Of a stretch of 64,000 nt of DNA, positions 43,393-53,286 are shown piece after piece. Source of the DNA: JACKCD01 sp041390905 (GTDB lineage: Bacteria > Chloroflexota > Anaerolineae > Promineifilales > Promineifilaceae); contig JAWKPA010000012.1 in the NCBI GenBank assembly GCA_041390905.1, forward strand, positions 1,612,001-1,676,000. Direction: 5' to 3'. The notes beneath the pieces were generated by a model. The model saw nothing but the letters and a program-made list of their open reading frames with translations, searched no databases and had not been told where the DNA came from. Numbering within the stretch: position 1 is the stretch's first letter; each line of letters opens with the position of its first letter. A program made the translations under genes and the position numbers.

Positions 43393-45285
43393 TCACTTAT
43401 CCAAATGCGCTTTGAAAAAGTCGGTGATGGCGGTGTAGCAGCGGACTTTGTTAGGGTATTTCAGCACATCGTGTCCTTCGTCGGGGAACATCAGGTATTC
43501 CATTTGTTTGCCCTGCGCCCTCAACTGCTCCACCACGTCCCGCGACTCTTGTTCAATGACGCGGGGGTCGTTTTTGCCCTGGATGACAAGCATGGGGCAG
43601 GCTAACTGGTGCAAATGGGTTTTGGGGGAGCGGTCTACCAGGAAGTCAACATCTTTTTCGGGGTGGCCGACGGCAACGTGGAAATATGGTTTCCACGTTT
43701 CGGGGATGCGCTCCATGAAGGTGAAGAGGTCGTAGGGGCCAAACATGTCAACGGCCGCTTTCCACAGCCCCGCATGTCGCCCCGCCAGCGTCAAGGTCAT
43801 GTAACCGCCATACGAACGGCCGATAACCGCCGCCCGCTCCGTGTCAACCCGCCCATCCTGCGCCAGCAGCTTCATCGCATGAACATGATCCAGCCGGTCA
43901 TCGCCGCCCCAGTCGCGGTCTACCTTTTTCATGTAGGCCATGCCGTAGCCGGTGCTGCCGCGCACGTTGGGGACAAAGACGGCAAAGCCGTTGAGCGTTA
44001 AAAATTGGATGAGCGGCATGGAGAACCAGGTAAAATCTGGCCGCTCTTGCCCCTGGGGGCCGCCGTGGATGTAGTAGATTAACGGCCGTTTCTCCCCATA
44101 CCCCAGCTCCGGCGACGGCAAATAAAGCCGTGCCGACACCCGCAGCCCGTCAAACGAAGTAAACGACGCATCTTCACCCGCCGAGAGCCAGCTTTGCGGC
44201 AGCCCCAGCAGCCGCTCCCGCGTTTGCTGCGCCACCTGGTCGCCGCTAATCAGGTAAATTTGCGTGGGGGTGGTGGCTGTCGAGAACGACAGCACAAAGC
44301 GGTCGCCGGATTTGTCGTAGAAATCGGCTTCCATCACGCCGTTGCTCAGGTTGCCCTGGCCGCAAAGAACAGCCGTTATCACCATCCGCCGCCCCGCCTC
44401 ATCATACGCCCCCTCATACAGCCAGGAACACCCATCAATGTTGTAGCGCAGCGTGTAGCGGTTGCCCGTCAGATGCGCCAAATGCTCCAGTTCGCCAATA
44501 CCTGTGTGCGCCAGCCCCACCACCGGCACCGGCTCCATCTTGTCCGGGGCATTCAGCCGTAGATAGCCCAAGCCAAAGGTGTCGTCAAACAACGCCGTCA
44601 GCAGCAGCAAGGCCGTGTCGTTTTCCACGAAATGGGTGTCGGTTGAGCCATGCGCCGCCACCTCCTCCCCTTCTGCCCGGTCGGCCATTGGCTTGCCAAA
44701 TAGCCGCGTCCATTCGTCCACCCCATCCTGCCGCAGGTAAAAAACAAGGTCGCCAAAGGTGTACTGCTCGCCCACAATGTGGCGACTGTGGTCGGCATTG
44801 TGACCCAGGCAGTAAATGCCGTAGCCGCTTTCGCCCAGCAGCGTCAGCTCGCCCGTTGCCAAATTGCCCCGGAAACTACCGCCCCGCGCCTCGCTTTTGG
44901 CCTCGGTTGCCAAATAGACTATGCCATTGTCGCTGTCGCAGGCGGTGCAATGGCAGCGGTAATCGTCCAGGGCGTTGCCAAAAACGGGTTCGGGATAACC
45001 ACCGTCAAGCGGGATTTGCATCGGCTGGTAATTTTCGTCGCCGTCCTGATCCAGCATGAGCAGAATTTTGCCCTGTTTGGGGAAAACGTGGTAAAGGATG
45101 CCGGTTAGGTGGGGGTTTTGCAGGGCGATATGGGGCGGTAACAGCGGTTCGGGGATGCTGCCGCCAATGTCCATGCGGTAGAGGCTTAAACGGCCGTTTA
45201 AATCACTCACAAAATAAATCTGTTCTCCCACCACCTGCGGCACCAAAAAGAGCCGCGCTGAAAGTAACGAGTCTATGCGTATCAT
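43393..45285 (-). CDS. S9 family (prolyl oligopeptidase-type) peptidase
   Basis: A 630-residue serine peptidase. The N-terminal two-thirds (1-370) is a beta-propeller-like region with repeated YLRLNAP, YLATEAKSE and similar blades. The C-terminal alpha/beta-hydrolase domain (about 375-630) has the nucleophile elbow AVIGRSYGGYMTLTL, acid NDPRVIEQES and His FPDEGHDVLKYPNK, so the triad is complete. No signal peptide is seen, so it probably acts in the cytoplasm on short peptides. Dipeptidyl- or acylaminoacyl-peptidase activity cannot be distinguished. Confidence 0.9.
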   Translation of the reverse strand: MIRIDSLLSARLFLVPQVVGEQIYFVSDLNGRLSLYRMDIGGSIPEPLLPPHIALQNPHLTGILYHVFPKQGKILLMLDQDGDENYQPMQIPLDGGYPEPVFGNALDDYRCHCTACDSDNGIVYLATEAKSEARGGSFRGNLATGELTLLGESGYGIYCLGHNADHSRHIVGEQYTFGDLVFYLRQDGVDEWTRLFGKPMADRAEGEEVAAHGSTDTHFVENDTALLLLTALFDDTFGLGYLRLNAPDKMEPVPVVGLAHTGIGELEHLAHLTGNRYTLRYNIDGCSWLYEGAYDEAGRRMVITAVLCGQGNLSNGVMEADFYDKSGDRFVLSFSTATTPTQIYLISGDQVAQQTRERLLGLPQSWLSAGEDASFTSFDGLRVSARLYLPSPELGYGEKRPLIYYIHGGPQGQERPDFTWFSMPLIQFLTLNGFAVFVPNVRGSTGYGMAYMKKVDRDWGGDDRLDHVHAMKLLAQDGRVDTERAAVIGRSYGGYMTLTLAGRHAGLWKAAVDMFGPYDLFTFMERIPETWKPYFHVAVGHPEKDVDFLVDRSPKTHLHQLACPMLVIQGKNDPRVIEQESRDVVEQLRAQGKQMEYLMFPDEGHDVLKYPNKVRCYTAITDFFKAHLDK

Positions 45286-45291
45286 ATTCGG

Positions 45292-45350
45292 TTATCGGTA
45301 ATCGGTAATCAGTGATTGGTGCTGATTACCGATTACCGATTACTGTTTCA
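45292..45350. repeat. GTAATCGGTAATCAGT microrepeat hairpin
   Basis: The left arm is GGTTATCGGTAATCGGTAA plus TCAGT and the right arm is CTGATTACCGATTACCGATT plus ACTG, with a short TGATTGGTG centre. The same family occurs at 26192-26241 and 27040-27115. Confidence 0.8.
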
Positions 45351-46160
45351 TCCTTCCCGGAAGGTGACGTCAGCCAGCCCCAAATGGTCGGCCAACCAGC
45401 CAATCATCATTTCGCCGCGAAAAAAGCGGGCGATGAAGGGGGTGCTGGGGTGGCGGACTTTTTCCAGTTGGGCAATAACGGCCGTTTGGTCATAAGCCAC
45501 CCGCCGGTGCTGCACCGTGTAGCCGTTCTCGTCGGCATCCAGCAGCGCATAGCTGGCTCGCAAATCAGCGGCAAACGGGTTGCTGACGCTGCCCAAATTG
45601 ACGAGATGCTTACCCCCCACCTGCCGGTTGACCGGCCAATGGGTGTGGCCGCTGCAAATCAGGTCGGCTTCGCACGCGCCAATGACGGCCAACTGCACCG
45701 CCTCATCCAAATCGGGGCGAATGCCGTGGCCTTCGTCTGTTCCTGGCGAGGCGTGAACGCCCAGCAGCCGGGTGCCATCAGGCAGGGTCAGGGTGGTTTC
45801 CAGCGGCAGGGCGGCCAGCCATGCCAGCCAGCCCGTTGCTGCCAATGCCCCCTGTGTCCAGGTGAAGTTGTCGGTGACTTCTTTGAAGCGGGGGATGAGG
45901 GTGGGGTTGGTGGTGGTTTGGGCGAGGGAGGGAAACGGCCGTTCGCCCGTTACCACATACCGATCCGTATTGCCCCGCGTGGCTTGCAAGTTGGGCAGTG
46001 CAGTCAGTCGCTCCAGCACCCCAATCGGGTCTGGCCCGATTGCCACCAGGTCGCCCAACACCCAATAGTCATCCACGCCCCCCTGTGCCGCCGCATCGGC
46101 CAGCACCGCCTCCAGCGCCAGAGCATTGCCGTGAATGTCAGACAGCAGCGCCAGCCGCAC
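45348..46160 (-). CDS. Metallophosphoesterase, YfcE/MJ0936-like
   Basis: A 270-residue calcineurin-like phosphoesterase. The dinuclear metal ligands are recognisable: LLSDIHGNALALEAVL (D-x-H), WVLGDLVAIGPDP (GD), TRGNTDRYV (GN), ICSGHTHWPVNR (GHTH). The domain is that of small cyclic-phosphodiester or nucleotidyl phosphodiesterases. The gene starts with GTG at 46160, two bases after the rhodanese stop, so the two are translationally coupled. Confidence 0.87.
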   Translation of the reverse strand: MRLALLSDIHGNALALEAVLADAAAQGGVDDYWVLGDLVAIGPDPIGVLERLTALPNLQATRGNTDRYVVTGERPFPSLAQTTTNPTLIPRFKEVTDNFTWTQGALAATGWLAWLAALPLETTLTLPDGTRLLGVHASPGTDEGHGIRPDLDEAVQLAVIGACEADLICSGHTHWPVNRQVGGKHLVNLGSVSNPFAADLRASYALLDADENGYTVQHRRVAYDQTAVIAQLEKVRHPSTPFIARFFRGEMMIGWLADHLGLADVTFREG

Positions 46161-46162
46161 GG

Positions 46163-46522
46163 TTAGTAACGCCCAATCGAGGAATCAACCCCTCGCGCAT
46201 AGGCATCAATCCCACCTTCCATGTTATAGACATTGCTCCAGCCATGCTGCCGCAGCCACGCCGCCACTTGGGCACTGCGCCGGCCGCTGTGGCAAAAAAC
46301 CACAATTTGCGCGTTTTTATCATTGGCAACGGCTTCTGGTAAAGCCTCCAACTGCCTTTGGGCAATTTGGCTCAATGGCACCAACGTCACACCGTCGCCC
46401 AGATTAGCCTGGTGCAGTTCATGTGGCTCACGCACATCCATCAAAATAAAGTCATCGTGCTTTGCCCGCTTCTCTGCCACCTGCTGCGGTGAAATCTCGG
46501 GTACTCCATAGGGATTTGGCAT
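46163..46522 (-). CDS. Rhodanese-domain protein
   Basis: A 119-residue single rhodanese domain. The active-site loop is VVFCHSGRRSAQVAAWL with Cys in the position of the sulfur-carrying residue, and FILMDVREPHELHQANL is the N-terminal signature. I start at ATG 46522, with GAAGGA nine bases upstream; the frame stays open to 46606 through a repeat. It likely transfers sulfane sulfur or acts as a redox sensor. It is coupled to the phosphoesterase gene downstream. Confidence 0.87.
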   Translation of the reverse strand: MPNPYGVPEISPQQVAEKRAKHDDFILMDVREPHELHQANLGDGVTLVPLSQIAQRQLEALPEAVANDKNAQIVVFCHSGRRSAQVAAWLRQHGWSNVYNMEGGIDAYARGVDSSIGRY

Positions 46523-46615
46523 TGTTTTTCCTTCAAAAGAATGGCGATTGGAGGTTAGAGATTGGAGATTGTGAACCTTCAGTAATCTCCAATCTCCAAT
46601 TCCCAATCGCCTTGA

Positions 46616-46996
46616 TTATGACGACCGCCCCACTGCCAACAGCAGGCAAACCCAGCCTGCCAAAAAAGCCACGCCCCCAATGGGGGTAATGGCTCCCAGC
46701 CAGCGCAGCCGCGTGATGACCAATAAATAGAGGCTGCCGGAAAAGATGATGACCCCGGTAAAGAGTAAGTAGCCGGCCCAGGTGGTGAGTGCGCCGGGCC
46801 AGCGGGTGGCTGCCCAGCCTACGGCCAACAGTGCCAGGGCGTGGTAGATGTGGTAACGAACGGCCGTTTCAAACGTACCCTCCAGCTCTGGAAAGCGCAA
46901 AAAATAACCGCTCAGGCCATGCGCCCCAAACGCACCCGCCGCTACACCCAAAAACATCAGTCCTGCACCCAACATCGTAAATAATCGTTCCATCAT
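46616..46996 (-). CDS. DUF423 small membrane protein
   Basis: A 126-residue protein with four predicted helices. The family signature is GAFGAHGLSGYF near the N terminus and ETAVRYHIYHALALLAVGW in the middle. The function is unknown across bacteria (YwdK-like). I use ATG 46996 behind GAGGTTTTGAAAAA (46993 is equally possible) rather than the longer frame to 47080, whose first 28 residues are not hydrophobic. It is upstream of and co-directional with the rhodanese gene. Confidence 0.8.
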   Translation of the reverse strand: MMERLFTMLGAGLMFLGVAAGAFGAHGLSGYFLRFPELEGTFETAVRYHIYHALALLAVGWAATRWPGALTTWAGYLLFTGVIIFSGSLYLLVITRLRWLGAITPIGGVAFLAGWVCLLLAVGRSS

Positions 46997-47176
46997 TTTT
47001 TCAAAACCTCTACCACGAAGTATAGCCCAAAACCACGCGCTGATCACAATGCTCTGGTATACTTTATCTGCTGTTCTCAATCAAAATAGAGATTGGGAGA
47101 TTAAGAAATCGAGAGATTGAGCGAGTTCATCAGCCTCTCAATTCCTCGGTCTCCTAACCTCATTCAGGAGAGTTCC

Positions 47177-47692
47177 ATGACCCACTTCCTTGTCCAACAA
47201 CTTCGTTTTGCCCGCGCCGAGCTTCAGCGCTGTCTGGAAGGCTTGAGTGATGAAGATGCCCGCAAACGGCTGTTGCCCATGAATTGTATTAGCTGGATGG
47301 TTGGGCATTTGGCCCTGCAAGAGCAGTTTTATTGGGTGTCTGCCCCCCAGGGGCGGGAAATTGCCCCCGATCTACCCTCGCTTGTTGGGTTTGGGCAACC
47401 CGCTTCCACGCCCCCGCTGGCTGATATGTGGCAGGTGTGGGCAGAAATCACTGCCGCTGCCGATCCCTACCTCGACACGCTCACGCCCGCCCTCATGGGA
47501 ACCCGGCTTGAATATAATGGCAAACCGCTGCGCGAGACGATTGGCACGATGCTGCTGCGCAACATTCACCATTACTGGTTCCACATTGGCGAAGCCCACG
47601 CTGTGCGGCAGCAGCTTGGACACCTCAATTTGCCTGACTTTGTGGGTAGCATGAGCGGCTATGGCTATCAGCCTGAAGCGAGTAGTTCGTGA
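47177..47692 (+). CDS. DinB-family protein
   Basis: A 171-residue DinB-like four-helix bundle. The metal-ligand histidines are seen in SWMVGHLALQEQFYW and in RNIHHYWFHIGEAHAVRQQ, whose HxxxH spacing is typical. Family members include mycothiol/bacillithiol-dependent transferases and DNA-damage-induced proteins of unknown function. ATG 47177 follows AGGAGAG. The neighbouring PIG-L enzymes would fit a thiol-cofactor theme, but they are 20 kb away. Confidence 0.8.
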   Translation: MTHFLVQQLRFARAELQRCLEGLSDEDARKRLLPMNCISWMVGHLALQEQFYWVSAPQGREIAPDLPSLVGFGQPASTPPLADMWQVWAEITAAADPYLDTLTPALMGTRLEYNGKPLRETIGTMLLRNIHHYWFHIGEAHAVRQQLGHLNLPDFVGSMSGYGYQPEASSS

Positions 47693-47731
47693 TGGAGATT
47701 GGAGACTGGAGATTGGAGATTATCCCGATCC

Positions 47732-50191
47732 CTAATCTCCGGCCTGGTTGAGGGAAAAGGCAAAAACGCCAACCTGGTTGGACATGACCGATTCTCCCGC
47801 TGTGTTCATAGCGGTAATCGTGTAAAACCAAGTGCCAACCTCGGGGTCGCTCCAACTGGTTGTGCCGCTGGCGGTGGTGGTGTATGGAGCCGTTGGGGAA
47901 GCGTCGAGGGTAGTGGTGCGATAGATGCGGTATTGGGAAACGGCCGTTTCTCCCCCCGCCACATCCTCAGCCACCGCCAGCCAGTGCAGTTCTGCCACCC
48001 CGTTATGGGCATCAATTTGCAGTTGCGGCGACTGCGGCACCTCGGCCGGTGGGGGCGGCGTGGTTTGTTCCGGCAGCACCAGCAGCGTCAGCGACATGGC
48101 GGGCAAGGTGACATCAAAGCTGCTGCCCACCGCCAAATCGGCCTCGCGCACGATGGCATTCAGGTTGGCGGCACTGTAGCGGTAAACCTGCGCCTGGGTC
48201 GCTGGCGTAAAGTTGCTGATGTTCACAGGGCTGGTCAGCCCATTTTGGCTTTTGTTCACCAGCAGCAGCAGCAACGCCCCGTCTTCGTCACGCAGCGAGG
48301 CGTAAATTGCCACGTCGCTCTGTTTACTGCTGCTGGCCTGGACGCTGGTTTCACCAAAACGGCCGTTTTCCCCGTCATAATTCAAAAACATCCGAAACGC
48401 ATACGCCCCCGGCTCATTCGCCGCCGGAGGATCCCACAGCGTTGCCAAATCCAGCCCCTCGCGGCCAAAAATACCCAGCACCTCCGCCTGCGTCACCGCC
48501 CCATTGATATGCTCCAGCCCCCCCCAGTTGTATTCGGTAATTGCCAGCTTTGTCCCCGGATAATTTGCGTCCACCCAGTCGCGCATACGCGGCAGCAGGT
48601 AAATCGGCTCATCGATCCAGCTCTCATCCACATAGCTCTCATCCCACAGCGCCCGCGTGGAGCGCAGCCGCAGTGCTTGCGTGGCCGCACTCCCCACCCC
48701 CTGCAACGCCACCCCGCTTTGCTGGGGGTAATAGTGCAAATCCAAATAGTCGAGAATCCGCACCCCGTGCGCGTCCTCGTAAGCGGCCATTTGCTGCAAA
48801 TACCAGGGTACAAAGGCCACGCCACCATGCGCGGCGCGGTCAGGCGCACTAATCCACCAATCCCCATCCGCCGCCGAGAAAAAGTAGGCCGGCCAGCCCC
48901 AGGCCACCGGCCCCAGCGTTTGCGCCGCTGGGTCGGCTTCTTTAATTGCCGCCCCGTACTGATAGGTCAGGTCGCGGATTTCGTCGTAGCTTGTTCGCCC
49001 CGGATGCACGTCGCGGTGGGTGTGGTGCCACAGCATTGGCTCATTGTCAAGGTTGTAAAAGCGCACCCCGCCCTCATCGGCCGCGCCAAAGCTGTCGTTT
49101 AAATGGGCTATCCACTCCTGGACAAAGGTTTCGTCAATGGCAAGGCTGGTGTCGGCGGGGTCATTGCTGGTAATGTCGGCTCCGCTGCTGCTGATGCCGT
49201 TGCCGCAGTCGGGCGCCCAGGGGTCGGTTTGCTGTTGCGCCCCATATTTTGCCACGCTAAAGGCGCAGTCGCGGCTGCGGCTTTTGGGTGTCCACCCCAT
49301 CATGGGGATGGTAATGATGGAATCGGTGTTGTTGTTGTGGTTGCGGCTCACAAACTGGTCGCTGCTGGAGCCGCTGGGGAGGGCGGAGAGGTTGGCGACG
49401 TCGTTGGCAATGTTTTCAAAAAACCAGTCGCTGGCGCGGTTGCTCACGTCTAGCTGCCAGTTGTAGCGGCTGGTAGCGTTGCCGCCCCAGCGGGCGACGG
49501 GTAGCTGTAGTTCGGCGGCCAGGTCGTCGCCGGGAAAGTTCATGCCGTAGATGTGGGGGCTGATGGGGCGGTGGTCGGCGCTGGCGTTGACGGTGAGGGT
49601 GGGGCCGCTGCCGGGAACGGCCGTTGGCGCGGGTGTGGGTGTGGGGGTGTTGTCGTTTACCAGGGCAATGTTGTCGAGGTAGACGGTTGGCTGGGTGGCT
49701 CCGGTGCTGTCTTGCCACACAAGCCCCACAATAGAGGAAGGATTGCCGAGGGCGGAGAGGGGGATTGTGACAAGCTGCCAGCTTTGGGAAACGGCCGTTA
49801 CTGCATACCCACTGCTCCACTGTTCGCTGCCGTTGATGACCTTGACCATGAGCTGCTGGCCGCCGCCGCTGCCGCCGTGGAGCCAGAATTGCAGGCTGTT
49901 GACGGAGGCGGTAGAAACGGCCGTTTCTGCCCGCAAATACAGCCCGCCCCACGCCTCCGTATACGTCACTGCTAAAGATGTGCTGCCACTTTGCACCGGC
50001 GAGCCGTTGGCAAACTGCCGCGTTGTTCCCCACGACCAATCTTGCCACCCTGTCGCCAGCGAATCCTGATAAACATCCAAACTTGGCGCTGCCTGAACGG
50101 TTAAAAGCTGCCCACCCCACAGTAAAACCACCAGTGTGGTTATGGCTCCCATCCAGAAAATGCCAAAGCGTTTCCGAAAAAATTGCTCCAT
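47732..50191 (-). CDS. Secreted glycoside hydrolase family 44 (endoglucanase/xyloglucanase type) with N-terminal binding domain
   Basis: An 819-residue exported enzyme. A signal peptide (1-35) and a carbohydrate-binding-like beta-sandwich (about 38-185) are followed by a Thr/Pro linker. The GH44 catalytic TIM barrel (about 205-640) opens with ISPHIYGMNFPGDDLAAEL. The acid/base lies in FYNLDNEPMLWHHTH and the nucleophile in LAITEYNWGGLEHINGA. A small beta domain (about 640-720) and an Fn3 domain (about 730-819) complete it. The opening PISPHIYGMN and NEPxLW blocks are characteristic of GH44. It would cut beta-1,4-glucan or xyloglucan outside the cell. Confidence 0.87.
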   Translation of the reverse strand: MEQFFRKRFGIFWMGAITTLVVLLWGGQLLTVQAAPSLDVYQDSLATGWQDWSWGTTRQFANGSPVQSGSTSLAVTYTEAWGGLYLRAETAVSTASVNSLQFWLHGGSGGGQQLMVKVINGSEQWSSGYAVTAVSQSWQLVTIPLSALGNPSSIVGLVWQDSTGATQPTVYLDNIALVNDNTPTPTPAPTAVPGSGPTLTVNASADHRPISPHIYGMNFPGDDLAAELQLPVARWGGNATSRYNWQLDVSNRASDWFFENIANDVANLSALPSGSSSDQFVSRNHNNNTDSIITIPMMGWTPKSRSRDCAFSVAKYGAQQQTDPWAPDCGNGISSSGADITSNDPADTSLAIDETFVQEWIAHLNDSFGAADEGGVRFYNLDNEPMLWHHTHRDVHPGRTSYDEIRDLTYQYGAAIKEADPAAQTLGPVAWGWPAYFFSAADGDWWISAPDRAAHGGVAFVPWYLQQMAAYEDAHGVRILDYLDLHYYPQQSGVALQGVGSAATQALRLRSTRALWDESYVDESWIDEPIYLLPRMRDWVDANYPGTKLAITEYNWGGLEHINGAVTQAEVLGIFGREGLDLATLWDPPAANEPGAYAFRMFLNYDGENGRFGETSVQASSSKQSDVAIYASLRDEDGALLLLLVNKSQNGLTSPVNISNFTPATQAQVYRYSAANLNAIVREADLAVGSSFDVTLPAMSLTLLVLPEQTTPPPPAEVPQSPQLQIDAHNGVAELHWLAVAEDVAGGETAVSQYRIYRTTTLDASPTAPYTTTASGTTSWSDPEVGTWFYTITAMNTAGESVMSNQVGVFAFSLNQAGD

Positions 50192-50366
50192 TGTTGCTTT
50201 GCCCTCATATCCTAGTAGCGTAACCCTATGCTATTTGGCGCAAAGCAACAATAGACTGTTCAGCCCATGCAAAAAGTCCTATGAAATTGGCTATAAATAA
50301 AGAGGAAATAAAAGTAGAGAATAGTACCAATGGGTCAGGCACAAGCCACCTGACCCATTGAATGGA

Positions 50367-51881
50367 TTAATCAGCCAAAAAGTGGGGAGGCCGCCGCGCT
50401 TGCGTTAGCTGTTCATAGGCGTAGGCCAGCTTGATCAGGGTTGGTTCGCTATAGGCACGCCCCATAAAGGTGAGACCTACGGGGAGATCGTCCACAAAGC
50501 CGGCCGGAACAGTAATCAGCGGGTAGCCAGCGCGGGCAGCAGGGCCGGAGCTGCCGGGTACGCGGGGGTCGCCGTTGACAAAATCAATGCGCCAGGCAGG
50601 AACGCGGGAAGGGGCAACAATCGCGTCAAGCTGGTACTGCGTCATCACGGCATCAATGCCTTCGCTGGCGGCGCGGCGCTGGCTTTGGTCGAGCATGGCG
50701 AGATAGTGGGGGGCGGGCAGTTCGGCCTTGGCCTGCGCCATTTGCAGAATTTCCTGGGCAAAGTGGGGCATTTCAGCCTCGGCGTGGGCAGCGTTGAAGG
50801 CGATGAGGTCGGCCAGGGTGCGAACGATGGGTTGGTCGGGGTTGTTGGCAATGCGGGTGGCAAGGTAGGCGTTGAGGTCGGCTTTGAATTCGTAGAGCAG
50901 CACCTCAAATTCGGCGTTGTCTTCGCCCATTTGGTCAATGGTAGGGATGTTGGCGGGGTCTATGATGGTGGCCCCGGCGTGGCGCAGGGCGGAAACGGCC
51001 GTTTCTATCACCGCATCTGTCCCGGCATCATGCCCCCAAAATCCTTCCCGCGCCACGCCAATTCTGGCACGGCGCAGGCCGTCGGGGTCGAGGAAGCGGG
51101 TGTAGTCGGTGTGGAAACGGCCGTTTGACCCCAACGTCGCCTGATCACGCCAATCCACCCCCGTCAAAGCCCCCAGCACCATCGCCGCATCCGCCACCGT
51201 CCGCGTCATCGGCCCCACCGTGTCCTGCGTGTGCGAAATGGGAACCACCCCGGCGCGGCTGGTCAGCCCCACCGTTGGCTTGATCCCCACCAGCCCACAC
51301 ACTGACGACGGGCAAACAATCGAGCCGTCGGTTTCAGTGCCAAGTGCTACCGTTGCCAAATTGGCCGCAATCGCCGCCCCGGAGCCAGAGCTGGAGCCGC
51401 ACGGGTTGTAGGGCAGCCGGTACGGGTTTAATGTTTGCCCCCCGCGCCCGCTCCAGCCGCTAACTGAACGGGTAGAGCGAAAGTTAGCCCATTCGCTGAG
51501 GTTGGTTTTGCCCAAAATAACCGCTCCCGCCTGTCGCAGCCGCGCCGCCACGGTGGCATCTTGCGCCGGGCGGGAACCCAGCAGCGCCAACGAGCCGGCC
51601 GTCGTTTGCATTTGGTCGGCGGTGTCAATGTTGTCCTTCAGCAGCACCGGGATGCCGTGGAGCGAACCGCGTGGCCCACTAGCAGCCCGTTCAGCATCCA
51701 GCGCGGCGGCAATGTCCAGCGCCTCCGGGTTTAGTTCAATGACCGAATTGATGGTTGGCCCACTGCGGTCAACCGCCTCAATCCGATCCAGATACGCCTG
51801 CACAAGCTGCACAGCGGTTAGTTCGCCTGCCGCCATGTTGTTTTGCAGCTCAATAATGCTCATTTCGGGAAAGTCAGACAT
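50367..51881 (-). CDS. Amidase signature family hydrolase
   Basis: A 504-residue Ser-cisSer-Lys amidase. The triad is visible: Lys in PVLLKDNIDTADQM, and the two serines in the Gly/Ser-rich NPCGSSSGSGAAIAANL and TETDGSIVCPSSVCGLVG. ATG 51881 follows AGAGG; the frame continues to 51959 through a dispersed palindrome and is not preferred. The family includes GatA, but GatB and GatC are absent and the C-terminal half differs, so a free amidase acting on small amides is more likely. It is divergent from the acyl-CoA dehydrogenase. Confidence 0.88.
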   Translation of the reverse strand: MSDFPEMSIIELQNNMAAGELTAVQLVQAYLDRIEAVDRSGPTINSVIELNPEALDIAAALDAERAASGPRGSLHGIPVLLKDNIDTADQMQTTAGSLALLGSRPAQDATVAARLRQAGAVILGKTNLSEWANFRSTRSVSGWSGRGGQTLNPYRLPYNPCGSSSGSGAAIAANLATVALGTETDGSIVCPSSVCGLVGIKPTVGLTSRAGVVPISHTQDTVGPMTRTVADAAMVLGALTGVDWRDQATLGSNGRFHTDYTRFLDPDGLRRARIGVAREGFWGHDAGTDAVIETAVSALRHAGATIIDPANIPTIDQMGEDNAEFEVLLYEFKADLNAYLATRIANNPDQPIVRTLADLIAFNAAHAEAEMPHFAQEILQMAQAKAELPAPHYLAMLDQSQRRAASEGIDAVMTQYQLDAIVAPSRVPAWRIDFVNGDPRVPGSSGPAARAGYPLITVPAGFVDDLPVGLTFMGRAYSEPTLIKLAYAYEQLTQARRPPHFLAD

Positions 51882-51900
51882 ACAACCTCTTCTGAAATGT

Positions 51901-51926
51901 GGGGCAAGTTTGCGAACTTGCCCTAC
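51901..51926. repeat. Dispersed GGGCAAGTTTG palindrome
   Basis: GGGGCAAGTTTGC and GAACTTGCCCTAC form a palindrome, nearly the same as 36323-36350. It lies between the divergent amidase and acyl-CoA dehydrogenase genes, where a terminator role is unlikely. It is therefore better read as a mobile or regulatory repeat. Confidence 0.65.
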
Positions 51927-52026
51927 GCTTTTGAACGGACCGGTATCATAAAGCCCCAATTTTGTTGCCGCTTGCGGCTAAAAGCTTTAACGTTATACGA
52001 AATACGCTTCATAAACGAGGGCTACC

Positions 52027-53166
52027 ATGAGTTATCAACAATATTTTCAGGCCGAACATGACCAGATTCGCCAAATTACCCGCCGTTTTGTGGAAAGGGA
52101 GATGATGCCCTTTGTGGATGCGTGGGAGGAGGCGGGCAGTTTCCCACGTGAACTATATCAGAAAGCGGCCAGGGTGGGCATTTTGGGGATGGGGTATCCT
52201 GAGGAACTGGGCGGCACGCCGGGGGATTTGTTTATGCAGGTTGCGGTGTGGGAGGAGCTGATGCGGCCGGGGTCGGGGGGTTTGAGCGCGGGGCTGGGGT
52301 CGCTGCATATTGCCCTGCCCCCCATTTTGGCGCTTGGCACGCCGGAGCAGCAGGAGCGGTTTATGCGGCCGGTGCTGGCGGGGGAGAAGATCGCGGCGTT
52401 GGCGGTGACGGAGCCGGGGGGTGGGTCGGATGTGGCGGGTTTGGCAACAACGGCCGTTCTCCACAACGGCCACTACATTGTCAACGGCAGCAAGACGTTT
52501 ATTACCAGCGGCTGCCGGGCGGATTTGGTGACAACGGCCGTTCGCACCGGCGGCCCTGGTGCCCACGGCATCAGTTTGCTCGTCATCGAGGCCGACACCC
52601 CCGGTTTTAGCCGGTCGCAGCCGCTAAAAAAGATGGGGTGGTGGGCATCGGATACGGCGCAGCTCTTTTTTGATGAGTGTCGGGTTCCGGCCGGCAACCT
52701 CATCGGGCCGGAAAACATGGGGTTCTACGCCATCATGGCAAACTTCCAGAAGGAACGGTTGCAAATGTCCATTGTTGCCAACATGACCGCCGAATTGGCC
52801 TTAACCGCCTGTTTGGATTATGTGCAGCAGCGTGAAGCGTTCGGCCGGCCCATTGCTGGCTTCCAGATCATGCGCCACAAGCTGGTGGACATGGCAACCG
52901 AGCTGGAAGTGAGCCGCGAATTTACCTATCGTGTGGCGGCTAAAATGAATGATGGGGTAGACCAGGTGAAGGAAGTTTCGATGGCGAAACTGTTTGCCAC
53001 CAAAATGTGCGACATGGTGACGTATGAGGCGGTGCAAATTTTTGGCGGCTACGGCTATATGCGCGAATACCTGGTGGAACGGCTCTACCGCGACAGCCGC
53101 ATCCTCTCCATCGGCGGCGGCACCACCGAGATTATGAAGGAAATTGTCGCCAAGCGGATTTTGTAA
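52027..53166 (+). CDS. Acyl-CoA dehydrogenase
   Basis: A 379-residue FAD enzyme. The FAD/substrate blocks AVTEPGGGSDVAGLATTAV and YIVNGSKTFITSGCRADL, the helix DYVQQREAFGRPIAGFQ and the end QIFGGYGYMREYLVERLYRD are canonical. At the usual catalytic-Glu position of short/medium-chain enzymes (YEGT) it has GGGT followed by TEIMKEIVA. This is the pattern of long-chain and isovaleryl types, whose base is on another helix. GAGGG precedes the ATG. The substrate length is not certain. Confidence 0.92.
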   Translation: MSYQQYFQAEHDQIRQITRRFVEREMMPFVDAWEEAGSFPRELYQKAARVGILGMGYPEELGGTPGDLFMQVAVWEELMRPGSGGLSAGLGSLHIALPPILALGTPEQQERFMRPVLAGEKIAALAVTEPGGGSDVAGLATTAVLHNGHYIVNGSKTFITSGCRADLVTTAVRTGGPGAHGISLLVIEADTPGFSRSQPLKKMGWWASDTAQLFFDECRVPAGNLIGPENMGFYAIMANFQKERLQMSIVANMTAELALTACLDYVQQREAFGRPIAGFQIMRHKLVDMATELEVSREFTYRVAAKMNDGVDQVKEVSMAKLFATKMCDMVTYEAVQIFGGYGYMREYLVERLYRDSRILSIGGGTTEIMKEIVAKRIL

Positions 53167-53286
53167 AAAACGGCCGTTTTCCCACCCGCAAAAGTCGGCA
53201 TGGTTCAAATGCAAAAAACAGCAGACTGATTTATTCTGCAAACGATCTGCACAACTTCTTCATCTTTTTCGCGTAAAGTATATATT

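Noticed and set aside
47699..49102. 467-codon frame opposite the GH44 gene
   Set aside because: Antisense to a gene with signal peptide and catalytic motifs; Arg/Pro/His-rich translation typical of a shadow.
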